Of a stretch of 37,268 bases of DNA, positions 1 through 12,399 are shown in pieces; the first letter of the stretch is position 1; each line of letters opens with the position of its first letter. This DNA is from Schoenoplectus triqueter (taxonomy: Eukaryota; Streptophyta; Magnoliopsida; Poales; Cyperaceae). The stretch is taken from NCBI GenBank assembly GCA_964058805.1, contig CAXKVV010001608.1, positions 1 to 37,268 of the forward strand, given 5' to 3'. The position numbers and the translations under genes were made by a program. The notes beneath the pieces are model-generated. The model saw only the letters and a list, made by a program, of their open reading frames with translations, was not told the origin of the DNA and did no database searches.

Positions 1-13
1 ATTCACTTTGTAA

Positions 14-1508
<1,495 letters not shown>

Positions 1509-1627
1509 AATAAGAGTCTTGTAAGCTGCTTTATTACATGGCGTGCTTTTGTTGTTTTGCCTATGTTATGTCGTTTTTATTTGTTTTTCTTTTCTTATCA
1601 TGGAGAATTATCTCGCTGAGGAGCTTT

Positions 1628-1633
1628 AATAAA
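1628..1633 (+). promoter_or_regulatory. Probable polyadenylation signal of GSNOR
   Basis: A canonical AATAAA hexamer lies 120 bases after the GSNOR stop codon, followed by T-rich sequence. The position suits a plant 3' UTR; usage is inferred. Confidence 0.5.
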
Positions 1634-3322
1634 GCCATTTGTTAGTATGTCTACTCTTGCTTTCTTCGTGCTTTCCTTTCTTTATTGTGGTACTGTTAAT
1701 AACCAGTTGAATGGTTGCTAGATCTATCAATGATTGCTGGATTGCAATGCATTGTGTGGAGAGGTAATTTATTAATTGTTAGGGTAAACATAATCATACC
1801 TTTGTCAGTTTAACATCTAACTGATAATATGATATCGTTGAAAGCTGTTGATTTCATAGAAGTTTGAAACGTATTATTTAAGCAGAATTTTATATACTTC
1901 AGTTGTTGTACTATTTTTTGGTACTAATTAATTTGTCAAATTTTAGACTGAACCAACTTTGTTTAAGAGATATTTAAATACTTAAATTAAAAATATTTGA
2001 GTTATGCATTGGTTTATATATCTTGGACTGCTTTACAATCATTATAAGTTAAAGCCTAAAAGGACAAATTCTCAAGGGGGCTTCGGTGAGAGGTTCCATC
2101 ACCTAAAACAAAATAGCAGTACCACTTCTGCATCAGTTCTAATTTTATCAGTAGCTACAGTACAAATCCAGTTTCTCATTTTGTCACCGAACACCCCAAA
2201 GTCTAATAAAATTAGTGTCATGGAACCCAGCCACCAAATCGAACGGGGTCTAATGGTGTTTTTCCGTTGGTTGGTTAATTGTCAATTCTCTTGCTCTGAG
2301 AGGTGTACAATGGTTCTTAAAGTACAAATCGACAAAACTGCCGACTAAAACTGTGTGACGAAGCAATAATTGCCCAGATATTTTTCTTATATGAAATTTG
2401 GAATATTATTGTTCTTTGTTATTGGTCATATATTTCATCTGGTCATTGTCGTTATGGTTTCAAAATAAAGTGTGAGCTATATATTCTACCGTCACTATGT
2501 TATTTTTTCTTTCATTTTCATTTACTGTCCAGAAAAACATTACTTGGTTAGCCTCCTATATTTGGTTCTACATTACTTGGTTAGCCTCCTATATATTTGG
2601 TTCTATGATTTATATTGAGGTTACGATTAGTTTCTATGACTCATCATTTATTGTCTTTGTCAGAGTTTCAGTCATTGGAACCTCCGCTTAATTTGCATTT
2701 CCACTCGGTTATCGACTACATAGTCACCACATTCGCGATAATTTATTTTTTATCCATAAATTACATAAATATAATTTATTTTTTATCTAGATATTTCATA
2801 AATAATTCATCAGTTTAATACAATATATTTTTTATTCAAAAAAATATTTTATTTGTAAATTATTCAACAAAATAACACATTATATATTATTTTAAATAAA
2901 ACTTTATATTTTTTAATATATTTTTAATATTTTATCATTATAATATATATTTTATTTATATTATATAAAATAAAATTTTCCCAAATTATACCTTGACATC
3001 AAATTTTAACCTTACCAAGCATTTCTCAAACCACAAACTTATTACTATAATCGACTATACTGCAGCATCACCAAAACTCTCTTGTTGCAAGTGCATTAGT
3101 TTCCAATTACAGTTCTTCATATCCATTGTAGAATCTAACACAACAACAATACAATATATATTTATCAGCAAGTCAAATTGAACCTTTTGAAGTGAAGATG
3201 TCTCACATAGCATTAAACCTTTTGAACCAATATGGAAACATCATGTAAATAAAGCATACAAATGGCATATATACATTACATATCCAACTAATTCCCATAA
3301 TCCTTCAATATAAAAGATTAAA
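1634..3322. other. AT-rich intergenic region
   Basis: No gene is recognisable. The short open frames here have no family features and shift frame within A/T runs. The stretch about 2740-2990 is almost pure A/T. A 33-bp tandem duplication lies at 2538-2605. Confidence 0.7.
2538..2605. repeat. Tandem duplication, 33/35-bp unit
   Basis: Two adjacent copies (2538-2570 and 2571-2605) both start cattacttggttagcctcct and end tttggttcta. The second copy differs only by an extra TA in the middle. It is a simple local duplication with no coding role seen. Confidence 0.9.
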
Positions 3323-3610
3323 TTATCTTCCTCTGTCCGAAGTAAGGATCCAAGGCAGCGTAAGAACAAAAAATGAAAAAGGAGGGTTTGCAAAATTTTC
3401 TATTCTTTCCGCCAGTGGAATTTTAGATACCTTTTGAGGTTTTGACAGGTTACAAGCACATTTTTCACAGAAAAGCAAATATAGCTTATTTGATTCAAAA
3501 AATTGACAGCCTGGAACAAGGCCATTGAACAAGTCTCCAGTTCTGCACTCTACAGCAATCATTGCTTCAGTTGCACATTTCTTGCACCTGGTCAAAATGC
3601 ATTGAAACAT
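3323..3610 (-). other. Cysteine-rich open frame, possible orphan exon
   Basis: A 95-codon open frame with CKKC near residue 9, single cysteines further on and CEKCAC near residue 48, a spacing that could bind zinc. Read as an exon it is bounded by an AG acceptor (CCAG at the start of the GTGCAAG segment) and a GTATCT donor after CNLSKPQK. The preceding DPH1-like frame cannot be spliced to it in frame using the GTAAGC donor near 4128. I do not recognise the family. It may be a decayed exon of a neighbouring gene or a chance frame. Confidence 0.25.
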
Positions 3611-4089
3611 AAATCAAATAATTACTTTTTTACCACACGTATCAGAATTTAGCAACTAGCACAAATAATTCAACAATTAATGGTGACAGAAATATATAAT
3701 TTTGCACTTCAATGTTCAAGCCCACAAGTACATAAAATTCAACTGCCAACTTGTTGGAAAAAAATGTTTATACTACCATCCTGAAAGAAAATGTTTAGAC
3801 TACCGTCCGGTTGGAATAGTGACTAAAAACTCTGGAAATTCTCTACTACACACATAAGTATATGACAGAAGTTATCAAATTAGGGCCTGTCAAGCCACAC
3901 CAGCATGTACTCAAGATGTAACAATAAACCAGATTTTTTCCTTTATAGATTTATTTTCCTAAATTGCACATCTAACTTTTAAAATATTTCAAGGGTGCAA
4001 ATTAACATCCCATGACTTGGTACCAATACTGTAATAATACCAATTAGGTACCATGCCAGCTAGGTCCCTGTAAATAGTAAAAGGAAACT
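3611..4089. other. Gap with no recognisable gene
   Basis: AT-rich sequence between the cysteine-rich frame and the DPH1-like copy. No coding frame, repeat or RNA gene was recognised; it could be 3' UTR or intron of the minus-strand copy. Confidence 0.5.
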
Positions 4090-5307
4090 CTACAGATGAC
4101 AACGTACAGGAATCAGCTTACCAATTCTTTCTACAGTTCTGTTCCTCTCTCCAGCTGAAGTTTTCTTTTTCATATAACAACTATTCCACTTCCCTCCATC
4201 TTGAGAGTAGTAATCCATAGTATATTCCTCCGGATTTGCATCCCCACAGCTACAACCGGCACAACCACTGGTCCCACAACTGCCTGAATCCTTCTCCCAC
4301 CAGCCTTTTACATACCCCATAGCCACATCAAACTCAAATGTAGCCAACAAAGGCCTCTTAAATGCTTCGCCCCAATCAATTGACAGCCTTGGGCAAGCAA
4401 TTTGTACCCATGCATCAATTGAATCACCAAAAAGCTCAATTCTTTGAGGAGAAATCTCTGACATGAGAACAATTGTGTAATCAAAGCCCTTCTCCTCCAT
4501 GTGTTCCAAAACTCTATCTAAGACCTTAACACTTCCTTGCCTACCTTGTGTGCCCAGTATAACCCCCCAATTTTTCACCTTCCTGGCTTCCAATATTGCA
4601 TCTTTTCGTGCCTTCATGATCATACTCCTCCAAAATCAGCACCCCCAAGAAAAGATCATACCTGAATGCCTTGATTTTAGGATTTGCAATCATGAATGCC
4701 TCAAGATGAAACCTCCCATCCGCCACAAAAATCACACCCTCAACATTCTTTGATTTGGGTATAGTTGGTGCAGTACAGCCGAGCACTTCACCAGGAGAGA
4801 GCGGCTTAGCTTGCGGCACATGAAATTGATCATACCCATTTGACATTAAAATTTCATGGGCTGTGTCCACAGCTGAAACAAACTGTATTGTCCCAGCCAA
4901 AGCAATTGGTATAGATGTGTCCGGAAATGCATTTCGTATTGATTCGGCCAACCTCGGAGCATCCACCCGTATATCTACAAACACATATAATGCAGGAAGC
5001 AATGAAGATGTCACTGGTACGAGGCAACTATGGCCATAATGTACCAGCAAATCAGCAGAGAGGGAAGCAGCAGCACTATCAGCTAGACAGCACGCACCAT
5101 AAGTGGGGTCCGCAAGTGGATGAAACGCTTTGGTGTAGATTTTGGCTTAGGGTTAGCGTTTGTCAGGCTGGTGGGGATGGTGAGAGCGGAGCTGGAGGAA
5201 GCTTCTCCTCCCTCTTGTTTCCCCGTGTTCTCTAATCTCTCGTCCAATGGAACTTTTAGGAATTCGTATTTTAGTTCTTCGGCTGTGCAATTGCAATTGA
5301 GGCTCAT
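4090..5307 (-). pseudogene. DPH1: Disrupted DPH1-like gene (diphthamide synthesis, first step)
   Basis: DPH1 with DPH2 transfers the 3-amino-3-carboxypropyl group of S-adenosylmethionine to a histidine of elongation factor 2, using a radical Fe-S chemistry. Three blocks are recognisable. The N-terminal block (5307 to about 5122) ends in PKPKSTPKRF. The middle block (about 5113-4613) runs from DPTYGACCLAD through LVHYGHSCLVP, PLSPGEVLGCTAP and DGRFHLEAFMIANPK to EEYDH. The C-terminal block (about 4618-4090) contains GVILGTQGRQGS, QIACPRLSIDWGEAF and MDYYSQDGGKWNS. All three cluster-ligand cysteine regions survive, and a plant-style cysteine-rich insert lies near the end. Between the first and second blocks roughly 85-90 residues usual for the family are missing with no intron signals, and the frame changes. 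A second frame change sits near 4613-4618. The first and third blocks share a frame; the middle does not. No full protein can be made unless the assembly is wrong. Confidence 0.85.
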
Positions 5308-5378
5308 AAAGCGCAGATCGGAGCCAGGTTAAATTGGACCGGGTCGGATTCAATCGGATCCGGTTTTGGATATTTTAG

Positions 5379-5428
5379 GCCCATCTAGTAAGCCTAATTA
5401 AAGCCCTATGCATGGGCTAGTTTGGGCC
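5379..5428. promoter_or_regulatory. Cluster of three site II (TGGGCC/T) motifs in a divergent promoter
   Basis: GGCCCA at 5379-5384, TGGGCT at 5413-5418 and TGGGCC at 5423-5428 lie in the gap between the minus-strand DPH1-like copy and the plus-strand peptidase. Site II motifs are TCP-factor targets common in plant housekeeping promoters. Function here is inferred from position and clustering. Confidence 0.5.
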
Positions 5429-5635
5429 TTTTTCTTTTCGTTTGAAAATTTCATTGATCAGTCAATTTAATCCAGCACTTTCAGACTTAAGAAAATACAT
5501 GGCGGCCTGATAAGCGCCAGGTAAGCTGCCACGTAGGTCTGAAAAGCACTAAAATTTCTCGCTTTTTCTACAGAGAAAAAGCTGAGGCGACTGGTGAGAA
5601 ATGTTGAATGGCCATTATCCGTTCCATCTCCGCCA

Positions 5636-5641
5636 TATAAA
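5636..5641 (+). promoter_or_regulatory. Possible TATA box of the processing peptidase gene
   Basis: TATAAA lies 74 bases before the chosen start codon at 5710, leaving about 40 bases for a short 5' leader. If correct, it places the ATG at 5601 upstream of transcription, favouring 5710 as the start. Confidence 0.45.
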
Positions 5642-5709
5642 CTTCGCGGGTTCCTTCTACAATTGGTGGTTCCTGGGTCCTGGCTTAGCGCTTCTCTCAC
5701 CAATCAGGG

Positions 5710-8700
5710 ATGGAGACAGCGACTTCGATCTTAGCTCCACGACCCCTCTTCTCGTCTCCCTTCTCTTCTTTCCAAAAAAGAGACCTCAATTTCAATCTTC
5801 TATTCATTCATCGATGCACGGCCAGCTGTAGTCAGGTATAAAATTGAGCGTTCTTGCTCTGATTTCTGGCTTTTCTGTTGGATTGGTTGTTTCAAAAGTT
5901 TTTTTTTCTCTGCTTGTTCTTTGTTGGTCGGTTTAAAGTTTTGTATTTTTCTTAGGATAATCGTGTAAATTATGTTGCATTTTCATCTGTTCCCTTGATC
6001 CGTTTGTTTTTTAGATGTATTTTGTCCCATAATTCTATCTGGGGAAAAGAAAAGGCCATGAAAACACAAGTGCAAATTAGTACTGTAGCAGCACCAGTTG
6101 GTCTGGTAATCAGTCGGTGCTTCTTTAGTGCTGAGCGATGGTGTACTATTGTCTTGGCAGTTGGCAGTTTAGACACCTAAAGGCTGAAAACTATTTTTTT
6201 TTCTATGAATTTTATGTGGAAATTTACTAGTATACACCGTGTTCGTTCCTCTATTTTTTTTTCCGGATATACAGGTAGCAAGGATATATATCAGCTGTCT
6301 CTACTCACCATTACAATATGTGGGGAATGCCAATGCATCCCGAAAAACAAGATGTCATGTGTTTGAAAAGAAACCTATGAGTCATAGTTCATGTAATTCA
6401 TCTTTCCATGCAATAAACCCACTGGAGATCCTATCCTCTCACTACAATTTGAATTTCAAGAGATCTCTATCAAGTCTCATTCAAAAGACCAGGGTTCTTA
6501 AAAGAGCACGCTGTCGAGGCAAGTCAAAACAAGTAGCATTGGTTGGGTTCGTTCGCTTGGTGGTCGGTATGATTTTTGTAATGGCGATCTCCTTCACAGT
6601 CAGCACGGCACCTTCATGTATGTACTTATTGGTGAATTCATTTAATTGTTTTTACTAGTAGGATGCAGGTATAGACTCTCTGTAGTCTGTAGCACTATCA
6701 ATTATGGCTCTAAATATGGAGCTAATAGTTTTTTTTCTTCTTGGTTTTCCCTTTGCTTTTCATGCCTGCTTGATTTTTAGGTGGTTTTACGGCAGATCTA
6801 TTACTATTAGCCTGTTTAGAATTGACATTTAACATTTTGAGATTATTTCCAAAACACCTAACTTGATAGTTATATTAGCATTATTGATTCCCCAGAAATA
6901 TTCATGTTAATCATTGGAATAATATATGCTCTTGAGATGTCTGAAAATTCCTTTCCTTATTGAGAAGCGATTATTTGGGAAGGCCAGATTGAGCTGATGT
7001 GAAGCTGAGCATATTTAGCTTCTAGGTTGCATATAATTATGATTGTACCAAGGGGAATGTTGAGTGATCTGTAGTGACTATAGTTTTACATGGTGCATAA
7101 TTTGCAAATATGGGAATGTGTTCTCAGTAAAGTGCAAAAGTTCATATCCTATGGGGGTTTTCTCATACTTTCTGCATGTATGCTCTAAAGTCTGTTTATT
7201 TTCTGCAAACCAAGACTGGTTATGTTATGTACTCACAGATGAAATTTAACAAAGCTTATACATTTTTAGCGTTACAAATTAGGGTTCGTCAGAATTTAGT
7301 CAAAATTGCAATTCTTGGGAGCAAAAGTTATATTCAGTATGCAATTATTTCCTACTAAAGCTGGTTAGTTGCAGAAGGAAGTGCAAGTAATTGCAATTCT
7401 TACTTTTCTGATTTTAACAGGTGCTTTGACAGAGGAGAACCTTCTTTTCTTGGAGGCATGGAGAGCAGTTGACCGTGCTTATTATGATAAATCATTCAAT
7501 GGTCAAAGTTGGTTCAGATACCGAGAAACTGCACTGAAAAATGAGCCTATGAATACCCGTGAAGAGACATGTACTGTTCTATTATTAATATTAAGGATTT
7601 ACTGTTTTGCGGGTTCTTAATAAAATGCCTGCTTGGTTGGTTTAATATCTAAATTTTGTTTTCGTCTTGACGCCGAGAAAAGTTATTTTCCCTGCAAGGC
7701 ATGATGCATACCACCAGGATGGATAACAGTATAAGGACTAACTAGAAGACTATTAGAATTTAGAGTTGTGTTTATGTATTGTCTGGTGATATATCAAGCT
7801 TTTTATTATTATTATATTTTTATTTGTCTCAACACATTTTGGCCTAATGTAAATAACTTTATTTATCCTGTTGAAGGAAAGTTGGAGACTTCTTCACATG
7901 AATCTGGTGATATCATTTTATTGTTAATTCATAAAATGAAATTTCCATTTATAGTTTACAACTGATAACTGTCAATGTGTCTAGGGTAGATAACAGCTGT
8001 AGGAGAACTTCCACTATTTTGTTGCCCTTATTTTCTTAGTATGCTTTTACTACGAGAACTAAGATGTAAATTTTTTATTTAAGATGCTGCAATAAAGAAG
8101 ATGCTTTCAACCTTAGGTGATCCTTTCACTCGTTTTCTAGAGCCAGAAAAATTCAAGAGCTTGCGGGTTTGGCTCCTTTGTTATTTTTTTTTATCTAATT
8201 TCTTTTTAAGGAAAGTCCCTAAAATTTGTACAGAAGTTATATGTTTTCCTTGCACAGTATCTAGTGTAGCCCTGCTAAATATGGGATATATCACATTTCT
8301 CAATTTTGCTTAAAAATACTTGCTTCTGTCACATTAATTCAGAGGGATTCAGATAACATAGATATGTTTAAAACACATGTGATATCTTTACCTTTGTCAG
8401 TGCTAGCACTGAATCTCTAGTCAGGCAGCGGTGAATGTCTCATTTTGTGCCTTGTGGTGTGTACATGAAAAAATTTCACAAATTTCTATTATGTACAAAC
8501 TCTTTTAAACTTCAAATTACTTTGTTTGAAGGCAGTCTGGCACTAAAGCGGCCCTTACAGGGGTAGGATTGTCATTTGCATACCCAAGGGCACTTGATGG
8601 GACAGACAAGGGTTTTGTGGTCGTGTCATCGAACCCAGACGGGCCCGCTAACAAGGCCGGAATAGTTGCTGGAGATATTATTTTAGCTATAGATGATGTA

Positions 8701-10276
8701 TCTACTGAAAAGATGGACATATATGATGCTGCTGACCGGTTACAGTAAGTCTTTGCTCTCATAAATTCATGGGTATCATACTTTTGTTATCAGGTACAGC
8801 CATACAGGTCCAGTTTGAGAAGTTAGTATACCAAAATGGATTAGGCTCAACTGAGAATAAACATTATTGAACCTGGAAGTAAGCTACTATTCCTTGTGTT
8901 TTACTGTTTATATAAATTAACAACGCGGTATGGTTATTTCTCTCAAGTCTAGCAAAGCTTTCTGCTGCTATCCATTATTGAATGCTTTGTTGAACCTAGT
9001 AAAGGATTTTCCGATTTAATTGATTTATCATGTAATATTTTCAACAGAGGCCCAGAAGGAAGCTCAGTGGATTTAACCATTCAGAAAGGGTCTGAGATTA
9101 AGCATGTCGCTTTAACGTAATTTTCTTTCTCTTGAGCTTAAATGAAAAAAGTTCTCTAGTATAAGAATAGTCGCATTCTGGCTCACTAAGTTTTTGTGAG
9201 TGCTGTTTGCAGTCTTGTTAAAGGCATACATACCTTTAAAAGTTAGGACCCTGACTAGTCTATATCACTTATAAAAACTTCCAAATAAGCACAGATTGAA
9301 CCAAAAGAAAAAGAATTAATAAAAGCTAGTGACTTTGAAGCTTTTTGCTAAAAGAACTATTCTACTATGTATTTCTTATTAATATCTATTTATTTGATTT
9401 ATCATTGTCACTATTGCTATTATTGATTTTTTTTATATTTGTGATCTCTAATCTCTATGCTTTCGGATTGGGTTTCATTTCTAGCCTACCCCAATTTATT
9501 TGGGATTAAAGGTCTTGTTGTTGTTGTTGTTGTACTTTTAACACAGGAGGGAGAAGGTCCTACGAAACCCAGTAAAGTCAACTCTGTGTGAGATACCCGG
9601 TGCTGGGAAGGAAATCTCAAGAGTTGGATATATTAAACTAACTACTTTTAACCAAAATGCATCAGGTTTGTTTTGCGGCCTGTCAAAAGTGTCCAGATAT
9701 ACTTTCTGAATTGTATCAATTGTATCCTTCTTCAGTTAAGCTTCAATTTTACCCTCAATTGTACACATATAAGTTGTTTTTGCAAAATAACCTTGAAATG
9801 CTCTCCATCTTGCATATATGCCTAACTTCACCTTAAACTTCCAACAGATCTGATCAGGAAAATAAACAACAGCGAAAAATATTGGAAACCATAGTTGAAT
9901 ATGATGGATTATGCATAAATTACTTTTATTGTCTTCTTCACTTTTACAGCTGGAACTTACTAATGGGTCCGACTGTTGTCCTTTACAAATTAAATATTGT
10001 TATTTTCAATTAACTTCATTATTTCTCTCTTCTGACTTGCAGAAGCTGTTAGAGAAGCCATTGATAAACTAAGAAATGATAATGTGAAAGCTTTTGTTCT
10101 GGATTTGAGGAATAACAGGTTAGTGATCTTTTTGCTATTTCAATTGAAATAGATAAAGGTAGTTAAATAATTTCACATAATAAGCCACAGACCTTTTGAA
10201 ATTGATGTAACAATATTTGGTTATGCAGTGGTGGCCTCTTTCCTCAAGGAATTGAGATTGCCAAGATCTGGTGAGA

Positions 10277-10312
<36 letters not shown>

Positions 10313-11583
10313 TACCATAGTTGAAATGAATGGAGTGTAGTTTTTTGTTATTGCAAGACTTGGAAACTCTTGGTTTTCTTTTGCTTTTTCACTGAACAAT
10401 TGGGATATGATATTATGATGATTATGCTGATGAGCGATGATTATCCTTCTTTTGTAGGTTAGAGAAAGGAGTAATAGTTTATATATGTGACAGCCGTGGG
10501 GTCCGTGACATATATGAGGCCGATGGAGCCAATACTGTTGCTGCTTCAGAACCATTAGTTGTGCTGGTATTGTTCTTTTAATGACATCTTAGTCTTATTT
10601 GAAACCTCCTCACAATATTTCTTTGATGCTATATTATGTAATGGTTATTAACAGCAACTTTAAATACTGGGTAGTGGGTACTATGTTTAATGCATGATTA
10701 CTGTATCCAGTAGGCATAACTGAAAAGCATAATTGCAAGCTCTTTTTGTCCTTGGAATTAATAGGTTAACAAAGGAACTGCAAGTGCAAGCGAGATACTT
10801 GCTGGTGCACTGAAGGACAATAAAAGAGCTGTGCTGTATGGTGAACCAACTTTTGGAAAAGGGTCTCTCTCTCTCTCTCATGTGCATACACACACAAAAA
10901 AAAAAGAACTAGAGAAATGTAATGAAAATGGTTGATGATTTGATGTCACTCTTTAACAGGAAGATTCAATCTGTTTTTGAGCTGTCTGATGGATCAGGAT
11001 TAGCAGTTACTGTGGCTCGCTATGAGACACCTGCTCACACTGATATTGATAAGGTTAGTAATATATGATTTCTTCAGCAAGTTGTCATTTACTGCAACTG
11101 AAAATATTGACCAGGAAACAGGCTTCTGCATACTGCATTATGATCTGTTATTCTGTATATCAGTACAGAATGGTCACAATGCTTCGGATTGGGTTTCATT
11201 TCTAGCCTACCCCAATTTATTTATTTGGGATTAAAGGCTTTGTTGTTGTTGTTATGAACAAACGGGACTTTAATTTTCTTGGCCCGCTGTAAACAAAAGA
11301 AAAGAAAATTGAAGGGGTAATGGCTGGACAAAAGAGTAATGTCATGGTATGAGTGTTTCTAGTTGCTATTAGTTAGCGGCCAAATAGCAAAAGAAAGTTA
11401 AATTTTAATTTACTATCCATGTCACCTTTTAACTTGTACATTGATTCATTATAGGTTGGAATAATACCTGACCACCCCCTCCCAATGTCACTTCCAATGG
11501 ACGAAGAAGGGTTTTGTGGCTGCCTAAGAGATCTCTCCGCTCCTTGCAATATAAATCCAGCACAATTATTTGCAAAATTATAA
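5710..11583 (+). CDS. CTPA: Plastid C-terminal processing peptidase (S41 family, CtpA-like)
   Basis: Serine/lysine protease of the thylakoid-lumen type; CtpA trims the C-terminus of photosystem II D1, but paralogues exist and this one's substrate is unproven. Exons: 5710-5835, 6275-6617, 7421-7570, 8084-8166, 8536-8744, 9048-9116, 9547-9665, 10043-10118, 10229-10270, 10458-10566, 10765-10862, 10960-11053, 11455-11583; all phases match and give 548 residues. The start [18 protein letters not shown] is a plausible plastid transit peptide, and the first exon joins the second without a stop. A hydrophobic stretch at about residues 129-155 followed by TAPSCA suggests a lumen-transfer signal. Then come [20 protein letters not shown]-like [13 protein letters not shown], a PDZ domain ([10 protein letters not shown] to [10 protein letters not shown]) and the protease core. 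Catalytic serine is about 449 in TASASE and lysine about 474 in TFGKG, spaced 25 residues as the family requires. The gene looks intact. Confidence 0.92.
5836..6274 (+). other. Intron 1 of the processing peptidase gene
   Basis: Begins GTATAA after the transit-peptide exon and ends in a T-rich tract and ACAG. It holds no recognisable gene or element. The other long introns of this gene (6618-7420, 7571-8083, 8167-8535, 8745-9047, 9117-9546, 9666-10042, 11054-11454) are AT-rich and, apart from the SINE-like pieces and microsatellites listed separately, show nothing recognisable. Confidence 0.75.
9440..9532 (+). mobile_element. Au-like SINE 3' fragment in intron 6 of the peptidase gene
   Basis: The segment has the 3' tail typical of plant Au SINEs: tagcctaccccaatttattt, then GGGATTAAAGG and a run of TTG units. 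The stretch just before it (gtgatctctaatctctatgc) also fits the family. The 5' part with the polymerase III A and B boxes is not recognisable, so this is a truncated or diverged copy. Family name is from memory of the tail sequence. Confidence 0.6.
10277..10313 (+). repeat. Compound (CT)n(CA)n microsatellite
   Basis: About eleven CT units run straight into about nine CA units, six bases inside intron 9 of the peptidase gene, next to its GTGAGA donor. Confidence 0.95.
10863..10881 (+). repeat. (TC)n tract forming a 5' splice site
   Basis: The donor of intron 11 in the peptidase gene must be GG followed by GTCTCT to keep frame, so the intron begins inside a TC microsatellite; a short CA run and an A run follow. 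Confidence 0.8.
11181..11253 (+). mobile_element. Au-like SINE 3' fragment in intron 12 of the peptidase gene
   Basis: Nearly the same tail as the copy at 9440-9532 (gcttcggattgggtttcatt, then agcctaccccaatttattta, ending in TTG units). It starts abruptly at the GCTTCGG segment and has a 4-base ATTT-type insertion in the stem. It is a 5'-truncated copy. Confidence 0.6.
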
Positions 11584-12399
11584 CACGTGTTGGATTCATC
11601 AACAAAATTGTGTTTTGCAATTTTTCTTGGGGGTTAAAGTTAACTTTTGATTCATTTAATTTAGAGAATGTTGTTAATATCTATATGATTGTTTGTCATA
11701 CAAATTTTTGTCCGCATTTACCGAATAGATTTTGATTTTCTCGTTAATTTCTAATTTTGTTTCTAGCATAATATACAAAAATATCGCACGGAACAATACA
11801 TCAAGCAGATATACCTAACAGAGTAATCAAAGAATACAGACAAAAAAATATCAGAATAAGACATAGTATTTTGAGAAAGAACGTTTCAATCAAAATGAAC
11901 ATAGCATTCCAATTCAGGCTCACTTGGTGATAAAAGAAAAAAAAGCGTCAATCATACTAGCAGATGGTAATCAACCTAAAAACTAGGTATACATGTAAAA
12001 AAAGAATCATTCCACTGGATTATCTTTCAGCACGCATTAGCACTCCCGAGCTTGTTATGTTCAACAACATAGAACAAGTGCATTGCAATAGACAGCCAAA
12101 AGCCATATCAGCAACACAAGTACCAAAGCAATAAGAATTTCTGCAAAAGAATGCATGTTTCATTACAATTTTGACTCGATGAACAACAACATGAACCTAA
12201 GGATAACAGTTCTATTATTTGATATTGGTTCTGTAGTTATAGTTCATGGGATGAAACAAAACACAATCTAAAAGAGTTTAAAAAGTTCATGCAGACCAAT
12301 GAGATAACATGTTGCTATATCAAATATCCCAGAACCACATTGTAAAATTAAAAACTCAGGTACCTGTTTGTAATTTTCTAATTCCCTGATAAAGGAAAT
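11584..12399. other. Convergent 3' region between the peptidase and CSL4 genes
   Basis: The two genes face each other tail to tail here. The sequence should contain both 3' UTRs. No canonical AATAAA signal stands out for the peptidase, and no additional gene or repeat is recognised. Confidence 0.6.

Noticed and set aside
2004..2348. 114-codon plus-strand frame after GSNOR
   Set aside because: No recognisable domain, no splice context or start context; AT-rich surroundings make chance frames likely.
5601..5831. 76-codon plus-strand frame starting MLNGHYPF as the peptidase start
   Set aside because: It ends in a stop before the splice donor, and its ATG lies upstream of the likely TATA box.
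6318..6380. A 20-codon upstream ORF whose TGA overlaps the ATG at 6377 of the peptidase
   Set aside because: The 126-base exon at 5710-5835 joins exon 2 in frame without a stop and gives a transit-like start, so 6377 is internal and the upstream ORF is only an out-of-frame shadow.
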